This document shows, piece after piece, positions 1-15,000 of a DNA stretch of 64,000 nt. Each line of letters starts with the position of its first letter. Within the stretch, counting starts at the first letter, position 1. Position numbers and translations under genes: made by a program. Source of the DNA: Phoronis australis (taxonomy: Eukaryota > Phoronida > Phoronidae); contig NMRA01000066.1 of NCBI GenBank assembly GCA_002633005.1, forward strand, positions 630,940 through 694,939. Direction: 5' to 3'. The notes beneath the pieces are model-generated. The model did not search any database. It had not been told where the DNA came from and saw only the letters and a list, made by a program, of their open reading frames with translations.

Positions 1-477
1 ATCTGTGTGCTATTAAAACAGTGAAGACATTCGCTCTTACACCCAACTCCGTGATGTGTATAAAGACATTGCAAAAAAAAAAACAACAAAAACATAAGGG
101 ATTAAGTGACAAGACTTTGAAGAACAACATTTCCCATTGCCTTTATGAAAGATTTAGCCTAGTAAAGGTGGAATCACCTTTTCGGTATTTATGATAGGAA
201 AAATGTATACCACTCATTGGAAGTGTAAGTCCAGGATCGTAGCCAAAAGGGGTCGAACTACAGACCGAGACAATGGGCCCTTGATATTAATTTACATTTC
301 AACAATGCAAACAGTGATCGAGCAGGATTGTCCGGACTGCCGGTTATGCCCACAGTTACTTGATCTGTCAAAAAATTCCTAATTTGCGAGCCCATATGCA
401 ACTGCACTAAAAAGGGCAGAAAGACTAATTACTGAATAAATAAAAGTAAAATTAGGATGTATACTGTTCTATTTCAG
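1..477. other. intron upstream of first visible exon
   Basis: This stretch ends in a good acceptor (CTATTTCAG at 469-477) in front of the 478 exon. I see no supported coding exon in it. A short A-rich run lies near 73-90. Confidence 0.6.
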
Positions 478-3400
478 GTCACAAATCCTGTATTTGACTT
501 TATCACGGCTGTGGATGGGATCTCAAGAGGCACATACACTGCTTTTTACCTTAATATATCAGCGCCCGAGCAGGCAGCACAGACGTACCGCGCAGTAGTC
601 GCCATGCCGTACAACTCGTCTGCAATCATGGTTGTTGAGAGCATGAAAATCACACATGTCGGATACAACTACAAGTGCTTTGATTCCACTTCCGTTAAGC
701 CAGTCTTCAGTTCTGAGGTATATGTGCGTAATATGTCACCCATTGAGTTACTACAATTCGTAGCATACGGAAAAAAATGATACTCGTTGGTTTATACTCA
801 ATCTTGGGCGATGGACAATAAGCTCATTCAAGTCTGCACGAGATATCGCCGTACTTTAGTAGCGAAGCACGTGATTAAACAAGTTTTACTCGAATGTCTT
901 GTCTTTGCGGTTGGCTCCCAGGTTGTTGCCACCTTCTGTCTCATAATTATCACCTCGTATGATTTTGAACCACAAAACTTCCCCGCTGTGTCAAATGATG
1001 GAACCTGTAGTTGTTTTATTGGACTTCTGTTGATTGTTATTTCAGTTCTGCTTCATGTATTAGCTATTGTTAGGAAACGGAATCCTGCTCTATGAAGTTT
1101 GATTTAAAATTCAAAATAGTAGTCAACGTTTTTGAGATATCAGAAAGGCTTTCATCTCTTACCGATTCATGCCGTGTGTTGTAAGATTATCGATCACGGT
1201 AAGAAAATAACGGATTTTAATCCAAACTGCTTATTAACCAGAACATGTCAAGGTCATTTCTAAGGGCCTGACAACATTTAAAAAACGTGACAGTCTTAAA
1301 GTGCTTAAAATCACCATTCACCTTGAATAAACCACCATTCACTCTGACAAGTAACTGCAATTTCAGCAAGTTAAACAATCCTTTATAGCACTGCAAAACA
1401 CAATAACGATAAAAAGGAAATGAAAAGCGACTTCAGTGGAAAATTTCTGAGGTCCACGGACATAAGAATGACGGATGAACATACCCAGCGTCATTGTGCA
1501 ATGTCCACCAATACCAGAGTTTCTTGTACAAACATAGGCCATATCCACGCTTCTCTGATGCACCGCGGGAAATCGACGCAAGGCGTCGCCATTCGTTATT
1601 ATATCACAAAGGAGAAGCAATATTCGACGACTTCTCACACTATAAACTATAAATGATGGCTGACCCGGTTTTACATAGTATGCGCTAACCAATAAATGCT
1701 CGTAACTCTAGATCACTGGTTATTAACACATTATCAGGAAGTGTTGGCAAGCCTGCTAATTTGACAGCTGGTAGATTGATGGTGTTGTTTCTTATAGTTT
1801 TTGATATGAAATTGATGATTTTAAACACGTTAAATAAATGAAGACATTCTATGAAGTTACCTACGGTCAAATAGGTCAACGTTTGAGTTATAACTAGTCC
1901 CAAAACCCTTTCTCAGTTTGGAAGTGGTTTGGCACGAGTAACAGTTCATAAATTGCCTATGGCCAAGCTTCGTGCATAAAATGACAATCTTTATCAAGCC
2001 AAATTATGCAGTGGCGGATCTTGGATGTCGCAAGGGGAGGTCCAACCACGATATTTGAGCAAATGTCCGCACACGGCCCGCAACATCATGCCCAAAATCT
2101 GGCTCAATAAAAACCTGATCCTGGGTAAAGTCAGAAACCACTTCTACTCGGAGCAAGGAACAAGTCTAGACTTAGGTTAAAAGGGTGCGTGGCTTAACGC
2201 AAAAGTTTGAAACGAGCATTAAAACGTAACGTCGTACTTTTACTCATTGATATTGATGATTGCATGCTTGTGTGCACAGCAAGCACCTGGGTAGGCAATG
2301 ACCATCGCCTCTGTTGGCCCGAACCAGAGGCGATGCAGAGGCTATAGGCGCTCTGTACGCTGGAAGCTTTTCGGCGAATTATGCCTCGCACCGACTAAAC
2401 CATCAAAGTCACGTTGTCATAAATACCTTTTGCGCATAGAACACCTGAGGAGGTTGTCGATGTGTTTAATTCCTTCCAACTCAAACAAATACTCCTGTTA
2501 TCAAACTTTTTCTTCGAGCAGTCCCTATTTCAGTTCCCAAAATCGTGAACTCACCATTTTTATACTGCACACGCTCCAATTTTTACCGCGCTCGCTAGGT
2601 GATGTGACTTCATGACCTCAATCTTTAAATAGGCCAAAGGTGAGCCATTGCGGTCTTGTCAGTCAAATGTTCGTTTCCAAAATGCCACCACTTATACTTG
2701 TCTTTAATTGGCGTTACTTGAAACTTATTGTATTTCAATGTTTGTATTTGATAAAAATAAATGCTGTTGATATGACATTTAATAGTCTTTGTGCACATAT
2801 TTGACATTTTAATGTTTAACAACACGGCAAATGCACGGCTGGTTCCCGGCAGCACGTACACGAAGGGCGGGAACTTCAGTTTTCAAAGTTCGCCGGTAGG
2901 TCCGCAACTTCTGACCTTCGGCCTGGTTAAAAAAATGAAAATATTGATTTCACGATTTTGGGAACTGAAATAGGGACTGCTCGAAGAAAAAGTTTCATAA
3001 CAGGAGTATTTGTTCGAGTTGGAAGGAATTAAACACATCGACAACCTCCTCAGGTGTTTCTCTATGCGCAAAAGGTATTTATAACAACGTGACTTTGATG
3101 GTTTAGTCGGTGCGAGGCATAATTCGCCGAAAAGCTTCCGGCGTACAGAGCGCCTATAGCCTCTGCATCGCCTCTGGTTCGGGCCAACAGAGGCGATGGT
3201 CATTGCCTAGCACCTAGGATGCTTTTGTTGACAGTAGGTTACGCTGCTGTGCATGTTCAAGGTATTGCGATATGTAGAGCATGTCTGGTGAACATTGATA
3301 TTATTTCTTTTACAGGCCGGCGTAGGTGGACGGTACGATTATGGCACTCTGGACCTGGGCGTTGTGTTCAACAGCGGTGTGCGGTCTGACGCAGACAGCA

Positions 3401-6400
3401 ACTTCATCACCATACAGGTCATTGCCAAACTGATGGAGAATGCAACTGTGACACCGGGAGATGCAATTTACACCACCGCTGCCGTCTACTACGACGAAGA
3501 CATGCTTTTTGTAGCACAGAATCGGATATTAGTCGTCGAAGCACAGAATACATCAAAGGTAAGATTTATTTTGCTGGAAACATGCAAACTATACATATGA
3601 TGAACCTAATCGACATAGTTTAAATTGTTTTTGTGGCAATGGCGCAGGTAAAATGCAGTTGTGGGATGACTTCCAGTTCTTGTGACCAAGGGCTTGTTCC
3701 AAGAAAACAAGACAAATCTTAAGCCTAATTCAATTTTAAGATAAAACTTCAATTTGCATTATGTTCGTTCCGAAAAAGTGATTTTAAGTTCGATTTAATT
3801 TTTACTTGAGTTTTGTTTTAAGTTTTACCAATTTAGTGGATGTGGAAGTTTGAATATTTGAAGGTTAAGACAATCCTTTAACATGACCTTTAGTTGGTTT
3901 CTCCTGAAATACATGCCTGTTTCCATCGATTGCATGTCGCTTCTGCTGAGGCAAGTCAAGACGCCTCGCACATTCTTTGCTTCTGCGTGGACACTACGTT
4001 CACAAGTTGTTCAATTCCAGCTAAGACTATTTGGTGGTATACACGTGACGAGCACTAAAGGTACATGTATGGAGTAATCTCCGTAACATGTCAAAAACTC
4101 AACTGAAAGTATAGAAGTCGTGAGCCAAATGGAATAATTGAATGGCATAGTGACTTGTATCACGTGGTTTATTTACAATGAAGGTGATGCAGTTTACCTT
4201 TGATATGTCACTGCCTCAAGTGACTGCAAACCAAAAATGGCACAGATATAGAGCTTGGTCTCATTTTTAGCTCATGAATCCTGTGCCTCGGAAAACGCAC
4301 AAGCAAACACTTCCTTCTCTCTGCAAATGATCATTGTTAGCAATAGTAACACACACACAAACACACGCGTGCGCGCGCGCACACACACACACTTGTCTTT
4401 AAAAATGCCAGTGTCATTTATGCCTTTCATTTTTTATTTTTTAATCAAATATATAGGCCTACTAACGTAAAGTGTGTAAAACGTTTTTTCCGCGGAATAG
4501 GCAAAACGATGCGCAGTATTTTATTTTTGCAATTTGAACCAGCTAACGCTTTTAATGATTATTTCTAAACAGGATCCAACCTTTGAGATAAAGAATATGA
4601 TGCTCACCAACTTCTTCTACGAGGATTCTTCTTTCCTAATCCATTTGGATATCGAGATACCTCTACAGCATCAGTACAGTACCTTCACTGCTGACATCTA
4701 CAGTGCTACCGATAACTCTTCAACGGAAGTTTATACACAGCTGTGCCGCGTGGCCATCGTGAAACAAGGCCGAAATATTCTTGTGCCGAAAGTCTCAACC
4801 ACTAACTCATCCACCTTAAGTACGAATTTATATTGTTTTAAGATTGCACGTTATACACTAGGGCTGGGTTGCATGACGCCAGGTGGATTGTTCAACAATA
4901 ATAACGTGACAGGTGTTAATGCGACGTCATTGTTATGCAACTGGGTCCAGATCTAGTTTAACATTTACTAATATGATAAGATCTAATTTAAGAATTACAT
5001 ACATGTGCTAAGCAATATCATGGTTAAAATCATGCGCGCACCCAGGGGGGCTCGGGGGGCAAAAAGGTCCGCCCCCTAGAGACAAAAAGTCCAAGAAAAT
5101 GGGACAAAAGTCCACTAAATAAGCCAAATGCGCAATTCAGAGTGGTGCTCCCGTTTTTTTTTTCTTCTTTTTAGTCCGCCGGGTCTGTTGTTAGCAAAAG
5201 GTACACAACGCCGGGAATTCGAGCCCCCCAAATTGAATGCTGGGTGAGCGCATGAAAACTGTGACTCGAGTGATAAAATGTTGAACATTGCCATGATATG
5301 TTTCAACCTTAATGAACATCAAAAACACCAACTTGAGAATGCCCATGGTATATTTCGTTCCCATTTGTTCTTACACTCGAACAGGAAGCGTGCCTTGGTG
5401 TTTGTTTTTATTTTCTGAAAATTACGTAAATATCTAAATTTTTAAATTTTGGATTGTATCAATATTGGCATAGTATGTCATCAACACCAAAATATGTATG
5501 CTCGTGATCAATAGATTCGAACGCTCCACAGCATCCAACATGTTCTCTTTTGTCCTCGCCGCTAACAAACTAACGATAAGTTGTGACTGCAGTGTTTTTA
5601 TCTACAAGTTCCCAATAATTTTGCTGGCACTTCTCAGTTCATGGAGTCAGTTTTTATTCCAACTTGCACATAGAGTCTTGCAATAATACAACACAACGAA
5701 AGGAACCACTGTATGCTATTTCCGAAGGACGAAACAATTAAGAAAGATTTCATTGAAAACACAGTCAAATGTTCATCGAGAACGTTGATTTATTCCTATA
5801 GCAAATCTTTCGGTATTGTTGACTCGCTTTTACATCGAATTTCAGCTATACCATCTGAAAAATACAACGATCGCATACAGCTGAACTTGTCCGGTGTTTC
5901 CAACCTGGGGTTGAATTACAACAAAAAGTCTGACAACATGTTCACCATTGAAATCGTCGTGTCAACGGCTGGACACTCTCTGGCCATGCACAACAACACT
6001 GACTTCAGCACGTTCGTGTCGGTGCTATACACCAATAAAAAAATCTATGCGGCAGAGTATTTGATGACCTACAACGACCTCATGTCCAACATCGATGACT
6101 GGAGTGACCTGGTAAGTCAAATTACATAATTTTGTTTTAAGGTGCTTTCTTACCAAGTGTCACGTCAGGAACAGAAAGTCATTTAAAATAATTATCGCCA
6201 CGACACCACGCATGGTTTTCACTCCCCACATAAACATGGCACGGACAACAGTGATGAAGTTGTTTTACTTTGATTCGTTTCAGGTTGACCAACCGCAAGT
6301 CTCTGTATCTGCCTGTGACCTTGTGGCAGTTCCGGGTCAAGCTGTCATGTACACCATAGACGCCATAGTTCCGCCCACAACTACAGCCACTTGGGACTTC

Positions 6401-9400
6401 CTGGCTGTTGCTGAAAGTCAGGACCTTTCAGTATGCCGTGTTGAGATGGTATCACACGGGAATAACATTTCCCCTTGCCTCTCAGAGAAAGCTATTGCCG
6501 AATACACGTCTTTGGAAAACGACGGACAGAATGATTTGGCTTCCTTGAAGTACACGGGATTGACAAATATTGGTAATTCTTTGTTTCCTCTGTATACTTT
6601 ATCAACCTTTGGAGATGCAACGGCATTTTCAACTTTAAAGTTGTCGCCAAGACATTTGGTGTGTTAAAGCTGGGATTCGTCAAAAAGGAATCAATCAGTT
6701 GTCTTTGCCCGCTGACCCAACTGGTCCGTCAACATTCCTGGTTTTCAATCAAATGCATGAAAGAATTTACTTATTGTAGTGTATCTAGTTTAAACAATTT
6801 ATGGAATACTTGGAAAATAACACTCAGCCCATTGGTCTTATAAGCCATTGTTGTCGGTTAAATAATAACATTGTCTGCGTTTCAAAAAGCATTGTGCGTA
6901 TAACAGCAGGCTCGCTAAACAAATTTTTCGTTTACAGTTTTACTTTATTCACACCATAAAAGATCACAAATTTATTAAAAAAAATGATTATCTTCCAATC
7001 ATTAGTCATAACAAAAATTCTAGTGAGTCGTGGAACACAAGCTAAGAAGCCTATTCCAAAGTCTCGAGATCCACACAAACCGAACCTTTCAGGTATCAAT
7101 TTTTAATACCTTGCTTGGCAAGAATAGCCGTGAAGCAGTGAACCCCTAAAAATCTCATAACAGGGTTGTGGATCTTTTCACATCATTTCATATCACGAAA
7201 TCCGCCAATTTTAACCCCATCATCCGTAACTGGATGTGCCTGCACCCTATACGATAGCTGGAAAGTACTAAAACCACCATTCTTTAGAGATAGTAGATCA
7301 TGAATCAAGCGCACCAACCTTATCAACAAAGCGCATTGCTTCTCCTTTTATCAGGTCTTGATAAGCTGAACGACACCAACAAACTGGAAAACACATTCAG
7401 AGCACGTATTGTGATCGGCATCAATCCCCAAACCAATATAACAGCCAACCCAAGGCTTAAAGCTTCTCTTAGTATCGAAGCAGGTTCCAATATAGTAATG
7501 GCGACTGGCTTTGCTATTACCTTGAACAGCTCGTTGGAGATAGCTGCCCAGGTAATGTATGGATATCTTTTAAAGCAACGACTTTGAAGTTGTTATAAGT
7601 TTATAGTTAGCCTCAGATAGCTCAACATGATGTTGGCTTACAATGCCTATACGTTTTTGAGCTATATCCAACAAAGGATTCTGTTATTAAAGAACTCACC
7701 ATAGCAAATACCCACTTTTAGCGATTGTGTTGTTTACGGCTACATTTTAAGAGACTCAAGTAAGAAAAGGCACTATATCTTTGAGTGAATTGAGAATTTG
7801 AGGGACGTAAATAGAAGTCATGTATATTACAATGGTGTGAGCATCCTAGCGGTCGTGTACATTGGTCTTATTAGAAAAAACGACTTCCACTTTCTTCCTA
7901 CGCAACTTTGGCAACACGTTCAATGCCTGTCGTTCGCGCTCAGGTAATCTCATGTCCTCATTAAAATTTACAGACAGCCGTACCCACTATGAAGTTCTAT
8001 CATGCCAACGAGTCATCAATCGTGAAGGGCGCTGCTGGAGTCTACGTTCTCGAAATCTACAGCGTTCCAACGACCTATGGTGTTTATAAAATTAAGGCGC
8101 TCGCACCTGCAAACGGGACTGATCACGGCAAACTAAAAATACACGACATCCGGGTCATGTCCACTGGCTTCAACTGTCCATGCGTCAACGACACTCTCTA
8201 TTCACGGAAGTACATAGACAGCCAAACTGAAAATGGCACAATGCACGACATGGCTGAGATGGAGTTCAGAATAGCAAACGTCGGCACCAATGTCTCGGAC
8301 GTTGACAATAAAGATAATTTGGTGAGAATTTGAAAAAAGTGTAACCGTGCTAAGCAAACAGTGACTAGCCGAACTCAGCACCTTTTCTTGTTAACATTGC
8401 CAATTAAATTTACATTCCATTGCGGGACTTACTTGCGCTTTCTGAGCGACTGATGTAATATGTCACACAGGTCAACAGAAACAATATTAAGACGCTGGCA
8501 CACAAAACCCGTTATTATTGCATGTGCGCCCGTCTCGATGAAAGGCTAAGGGTGGACGTAAACAAGCAAAGTTTGCCAAAACATGTGTTGGATGCAACAT
8601 CGTTCATTGGGATCTTATTTAGATTGTGTGACGTTCAGTCGGGTCTCGCTCGTTCTTTTGTCCGGTTTCCATGTTGCGAATTGCCTCGGTGTGACATGGG
8701 CCCTGTCACACCATGACAGTTTGCACTAAGGTGTTTCGTTTTGCTGTTTAAAAAGTAATTATTTGCTAAACATCGCACTCCAGCTGACAATGCTTTGTGG
8801 TTCATAAGTTCAGGATTATTTATTCTCCGTCCCTTTTTCGATAGGTGGGGTAAATATCAATGCTTGTGGTTAATTTACTCACATTGTGACAGTTTGTTTA
8901 AATCACGATATTATTAAATTTCTAGCTAACCATGGAGATTGTTGTTGGGGCACCAGATGACTCAACGGCGAATATTGGCGACTATCTCTTTGTAGCTGTC
9001 TCCGTTCTACTCAATGACGAGAAGATCTTTGATGATTCAATGCGAGAAGTTCTGACTGACGTGATTAAAGTACGCCATCATTTTTCATGGTCCAAGAAAC
9101 TCGAATTCCCTCGCTAAGATTCGTGCTTACAGAAACCGTCGACTTAATGTAATATCAAACTTCAAACCTTGTAAAACCACTTTACTCCTTTACTCCTCAA
9201 AAATGAGCGAGCAACACACGTCTGTGTCGAATTGTCATTGATAAAGACTACGTGAGCAGGATTGGTAGAATAGAGTTACTAAAACAATTGGAAGCGGTCT
9301 AATACAGGTTGTACCTGACGTGCGCAGGTTGCTCGGGTAGGCCCTTTGCACTGATGACCTGGAACCATCTTATGCTTTCTTAAAATAAAGATAAAACCGA

Positions 9401-12076
9401 GTTGAGGAGCTAGAGACCTGTCTCAAATTCCTCATAGTGTGCCCCAGTGGTAGTCAAACCCACGACCTTGATTAAAGAAGCGACACTTATTCCAATAGGC
9501 CACATTACCTCCTCAATAGAGTCCCAGTCTATTTTGTAAAGCAAATTCTGGGCTGCCGTGCTCGTGTCGTTCTACAGCATATTATGCGTACAGCACATTA
9601 AACAATTTCAAAGTTCAAATACATGTGATTACAAATTTCTATTTACTTTGAAGCAAATGGAAAATACCACATGTCTAACATTATCCTTGTTCTAATTTAT
9701 TTTCTTCATCGTTCGCAGAACCCTGCATCAACTACAGTGAATGTCTACACGGCTAACAATGACAGTTCGTGCGGAGTCGGCCAAGTGACGTCCTACTTCA
9801 TAGATATCACTCTGTCAGAGGGGACGGACAGGATGCGCTTGACATTTGACCTCAGTCCTTACGCTAATGGACCCAGCCTGATACTCGAGGAAATTGTGTA
9901 TGCCACGGTTGGCAGTAACATAGCTGCTGACCCTGTATTTTTATCGGAAAACTACACCACATTCGGCGATGAGATGAACGGAGGCCAGACTTCGTCAAGA
10001 GTTGGTGGAGTGGTTGATATTGGTTTACTAACCAACACGGGTAAGTTTTAAATTACATAATATCGCAATACTACAATTCAGCTTTGGTGTCTGCGTTAGA
10101 AAAAAGAGTAGGCGTGACAGAAATGGTTGGTCTGAGGAGTTACTTACTTACTGTTGATAAATAATTTCTAGTAGTGAAACCAATATAACTGACTGAAAAC
10201 CTGTACACGAGATCATGTTAAAGCGCCGGAAGACCAACTTCCAGGTGCAAAATTTCTTTAAAGGGGCTGCAAACCCACCTAATCTCAAAATTAGTTCTTG
10301 AATTTGAATTCTTGAGAATTAGAAGTCTACCATGAGCTAAAACCATGAAATACGCTTAAAACTAACGACGGAAGCGGCGGCAGCAGAATAGACATTGGTA
10401 TATAATAAACTACATGTTAAACCGCCTCTTTTTCTAGGCACTACCAGACGTTATAAGTTTCAACCACACAAGAAAGCAGACGACATCATCAAGTTACAGA
10501 TGACAGTAATGTGCGACGACAACCCATTACATTTTTCCGACACAACCATTCCTTGGACACTGACAGTGACGGGTTCTAATAGCACCAGCACTACCTCATG
10601 GGAGGTCAACATTAAAACAACGGGCAACGAAAAGTCGCATATTTACAAACGCTCTTGGCTGGAAATTAACGGTCGGGCTAGAAAGGAAATTGGACCACAG
10701 TATGTATGAATTCAGTTACAGGGGCGGATCCAGGATTTTGAGTTAGTGGGGGCCAGGGCAGAATATTAGCCAGGATTTTGCCCATCAGACATTCACACCT
10801 TGAACTACCTACTAGAATCTGGGAGAATTTTAGGGGGGGCATAGCCCCCTTGGTCCCCCTCTAAATCCGCCACTGATTTACACTGCCTGACCCTTTAAAA
10901 TGTACAAGCCTGCTGCGACTTTTCGCCATTTTTCGCTTGTTTGCCTATGCTTCTTTTTAACCTGTGTTATGCCCATAATAAGAGTGATTGCGCCTCATTG
11001 TGGATTCTTCACCAGAGTCTGCTTTATGAAAAGTGACTTAAGATATAGGTCAGAAAGTTTGTCCTACGCCTCACAAAAATGTCTCTGAAAAATTACTAAA
11101 CCTCCCTTGCCCAAAAGTTCAAAGTCTCTGAGAATACACTTACAGCTGCTAGTTGCTGAGCTACTGTAATTTCATGTCAATTCACCGCCGACAAAAACCT
11201 TCTCCCGCCTTCCTCCGGTGTTAATAGTACGATTTCCGTAGGAGTTGGCGAGCTCCCCGATCTGCTCCTCGGGACAGTTGTCACCGTCAGACGGAGGTCT
11301 AGTTTATACGTTGAATTATACACCCAGATTACTTCCAACAATTGCCGTGCCAGTGACGCAACGCTCCTAAGAGCAATGTTGTAGCTAATTTTGAAATGTT
11401 GTTTCACAGAGACGAGATGAGGGTATGCACGCATTTCAATCATACCAAGGCCTCCACTGCACATGTGTTCAATGTGGTGCTTCATGTTTTACTTCCGGTA
11501 CACTCACGCTACGAGCCCTCAACTTTAGAATACAACGGAATTGAGCCAATCGTGGAGGACCAGTCTGGGACGAGAGGAGTTCTACTTAAGGTAATGCCTT
11601 TAAACTAATGCAAACTCTTGCAAAGCAAAAGGTTAAACTTTCACAGTTGTCACTCTTGACTCAGTGATAGCAACACGAAGTCAACAATGAATTAGAACAT
11701 CACGAAGCTTTTTACTCCTTTTTGTCACAGCTTTTTGCTGAATTCTCTGTTCAGTCCAGCACACTGTCCGCGTCTGGTATTGTTATCTTTCTGAGAAATT
11801 CCTAACATTTGCTTTTCCAAAGACAAATCTGAGGATAAATGTCATTTCAGTATGACCACGTGCGTTTCTCGGACAACTTGACCGTTTGCTTCAATTTCAC
11901 CATCGATCCTATCCACGCCATTCCGGTCGGTTCACTGAATGTAAACGAAGTCGTTACCACGTACCTTACTTACTACGAAGTCGACAGGAATCAATCAACA
12001 GAGGTCGTTGGCGAAGGAGCAACCATCGCCCGACGAACACTTCCAGAGGATCTCTCGCTTGAATACTTCGTTGCAG
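478..12076 (+). CDS. repeat-rich ectodomain exons of the discoidin protein gene
   Basis: Twelve exons of 48 to 116 codons encode related beta-strand-rich segments, for example YTAFYLNIS and VAMPYNSS in the first, VVFNSGVRSD and ITIQVIAKL in the second, FRARIVIGIN in the sixth, and VCFNFTIDP in the twelfth. Alternating hydrophobic residues, frequent N-x-S/T sequons and short Gly/Asn turns suggest tandem Ig/cadherin-like beta sandwiches. A repeat appears to span two or three exons, with boundaries recurring in phases 0 and 1. Phase 2 is used once, between 10699 (donor GTATGT) and 11410. I cannot assign a Pfam family by eye. Introns run from 172 bp to 2.6 kb and hold most of the repeats listed separately. 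Confidence 0.78.
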
Positions 12077-15000
12077 GTTTGTAGATCGTGACAAGAAATT
12101 GATGGATTGATCTACATGCATGCTGAAGCAAATGATGGCGTTAATCATTACTTTACGCTACGAGCTGGCGAAATAAAATACGTTTCTAGAAACGATGAAC
12201 AGAGAATGCAATTGTGGGGGACATGTGCAGTCATTTCTTTATTGTCGATGATAATTGCTGAGAAAGCTTACAATGTAGCATCTCTAATTTTCAATACGCA
12301 AAGTATTGTTTAGAGAATTGTTACTCATCTCTTCGTCAAAGTTGGCACAAGTTGGAAAAATAGATAACGTTGACGAGATTTACACATTTGTTGAAAACTC
12401 CTACTGCTTAATTTTATCTAAAAGAAACTCCTGAAGCCTTAAAGTCCTTCTGACTTTAATTTCTCTGTGAAAGTTTATTTTGCTTGACATCATTCGCTTT
12501 TGAAATAATTTCCTTTCAGACTGTTTTGATGAATTCGGCGTTCGTTCGGGACAGCTCCAAAGCTGTCAAGTCTTGGCATCAACCTCAATAAATCCAGAGA
12601 CGTTGCTAAGCGACCTCAGTTTGGACAGTAGCACGACTGCTTGGAAAACATCCGTCCGTCATCCACCCTACTTTCAAAACGACTACATTCAAGTTTGTGT
12701 CTTTGAGCTCTGTATTTCACATTGTTATTACTGGACCAAAAACGTTGTTTGTGAAAATCTAACTCACACTTTCACGGGAACAGGTGAAGTAGGAAGTGTC
12801 TGTCCTGCTCAGTGTCGTACCTGCATGTATTTGAATGTCAACATACGGGACATTATTCATCGAGTCCCCGGATGCTCCATACAAATATTGTCAAGCCGCA
12901 CACTGAGTTCACCGATTACTTTATACCGATCTGCGTCCGGAATTTTAGTGACCGTGTGATGAAGTTACGACGAAACAGAATAAGTGGCGCTCCATTTCTT
13001 CCAATTATAGTTCCTTAACATAAGATATAAACAATAAGTACCGAGAATCTTAAAAATTTGTTTTACGTTAGTCAACAAAGTTACGTTGTTAAAAAGCTAA
13101 TGCTCGTGGTTATTATGTTTACGCAAGTCTGGTCTTCTGTCAAAATTGTGGCTAAAATCGTTAAAGCTACTAACCTCAGCCATCCGGAACACCTCGGATA
13201 TTTCCGTAGCCTCTAATATACCCTCGGCTCTAGCTAAAGGTTATCTGCATAAGTGGAGACTCCGGTCATATGGCAACTCATATTACTTGGAGAATGGTTC
13301 ACCGTAAGCTTGAAGTTTGGACAGAATGTTGCCCTCCGAGGAGAAAATTAAGACATCGAGGTGTTCCGGATTAGTCACAGGATCAGGTGACAATAACTCG
13401 ACATTAATCCTCCCTATCCTAAAATTATATTACCTGCATAAGTAAGATGAAATATGGAGATTTTTAAGAACGACCACTATTTTTCAACATTTTCACACGC
13501 CCAAGTCACGTTCAACATAGCTAAGGCCGAATAACTTAACGAAAACGGTCCGATTTGAAGGTGAAGTCTTGCTGGAAAACCACGATCTCGCTAAACCTCG
13601 CAAAATCACGCGAATAAAAATTAGGCGAATGTTTCGCGATTATACTTGGAGCTTTCTAACCTATCCCAGAAAATGGCAGCCAATGAAGTGATTGGTCGAT
13701 GAGGTTGGAGTGTTGAATTATGGGTATAACAGGCTAATGTATGTCTTACATTCTACGGAACGCTGTCCTGGTATTTTGCTTAATCAAAATCGTGTGTGAA
13801 TGCATTTCATTGTCTGAAAGCAACAAACTAGTATTCACTGAACAGCTTTTATTTTCAAGATATACTCACGCAACGCTACACGTCTCACGGGTATTGGACT
13901 GAAGGGTGACCCTGAAACAGGGTCAACTATTACGAAGTTTAGACTCAAATACAGCATGGACGGACTTCAGTGGTTTGACGTTAAGATTGAGAACTCCAGT
14001 GAAGAATATAAGGCAAGATTCAGGAAATGTGTATATCCACGTACTTTACATAGCATGTAACAGAGGTTTCACCAATTAGTAGAGAAAATTTCTGCAGCGA
14101 GTCTAATCGTCAAAATTACCTTGTTTTTTCTTTTGCTAACGGCTCAAAAATAAGTGTAACGGGAAATTGTGGTAGTCAAGACTTCTTGTTTCAACTAACT
14201 TCCTTCAAAAATACATACTGTGTGTAAGTCGTTAAAACACCAAAGCACGAAGCTGCAAGTATAAATGCTTAGAATGTAGAACGAGCTCTTATGAACCTCC
14301 CCACTTTAACATCTAGACCTGTAGTTGATCAGTTTTGAAAATACTTATCTCAATCAATGAAAGATCATGCCATTGTACCGACAGGTACGTTTACATGTAT
14401 TAATTTATGCAGAGGTGTACCGTTGCAGCGAGCGACCTCTGTTGAGTGGTTGCAGTTCCCGTTTCTTCCAATCTTCATGGACCTTGCCTCAATTGATTTC
14501 TTACCTCGTGTATTTGTGCTGTTTTTCAGGTGTTCGCGATTGCGTTTGGCCCTCACAACGAATCAGGATACGAAACTCTATACAACATTACTGGCAACAG
14601 CACAATCCCTTACAACGAAACCAAGATAACTAGTTACCCTGTGAACATAGAAGACGGTTACTTTTATCCGCTTCTCTCCTCCGCCTTCGTGTCACACTAT
14701 GTGCGGTTCATTCCACTTGAAAATTCCAAAGGGGACTTTGTCATGTCAGCGCGACTAGAAATGTATGGGTGCGTCGTGAAACCGGAGCAAACACTGCCAG
14801 GCAAGTTGTATAATTGTCACTTGGTGTCTTTAGCGCTCCTGCATCATTGTTTAACCACTCTGTAATGCGCTAGTCGTGTTCAACAATAACGAAACGATCT
14901 ACCTTTGTTTGATAGCTGCTGCATTACACGCTAACGGAAGACAACAGATTCCAACTTCGTAGCACGAGTCGCGCGCACATCCTGGAGTATTTCTGATTAA

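Noticed and set aside
2194-3203. 105- and 106-codon open frames on opposite strands
   Set aside because: They are the two inverted arms of one foldback element and translate to mirror copies of the same non-gene sequence.
9415-9520. Functional tRNA gene
   Set aside because: A- and B-box-like motifs are present, but the acceptor and anticodon stems do not pair well; a SINE remnant is more likely.
12573-12959. Reading through the 12692 donor as one long coding exon
   Set aside because: The downstream residues break discoidin homology, while splicing to 13860 restores it in phase.
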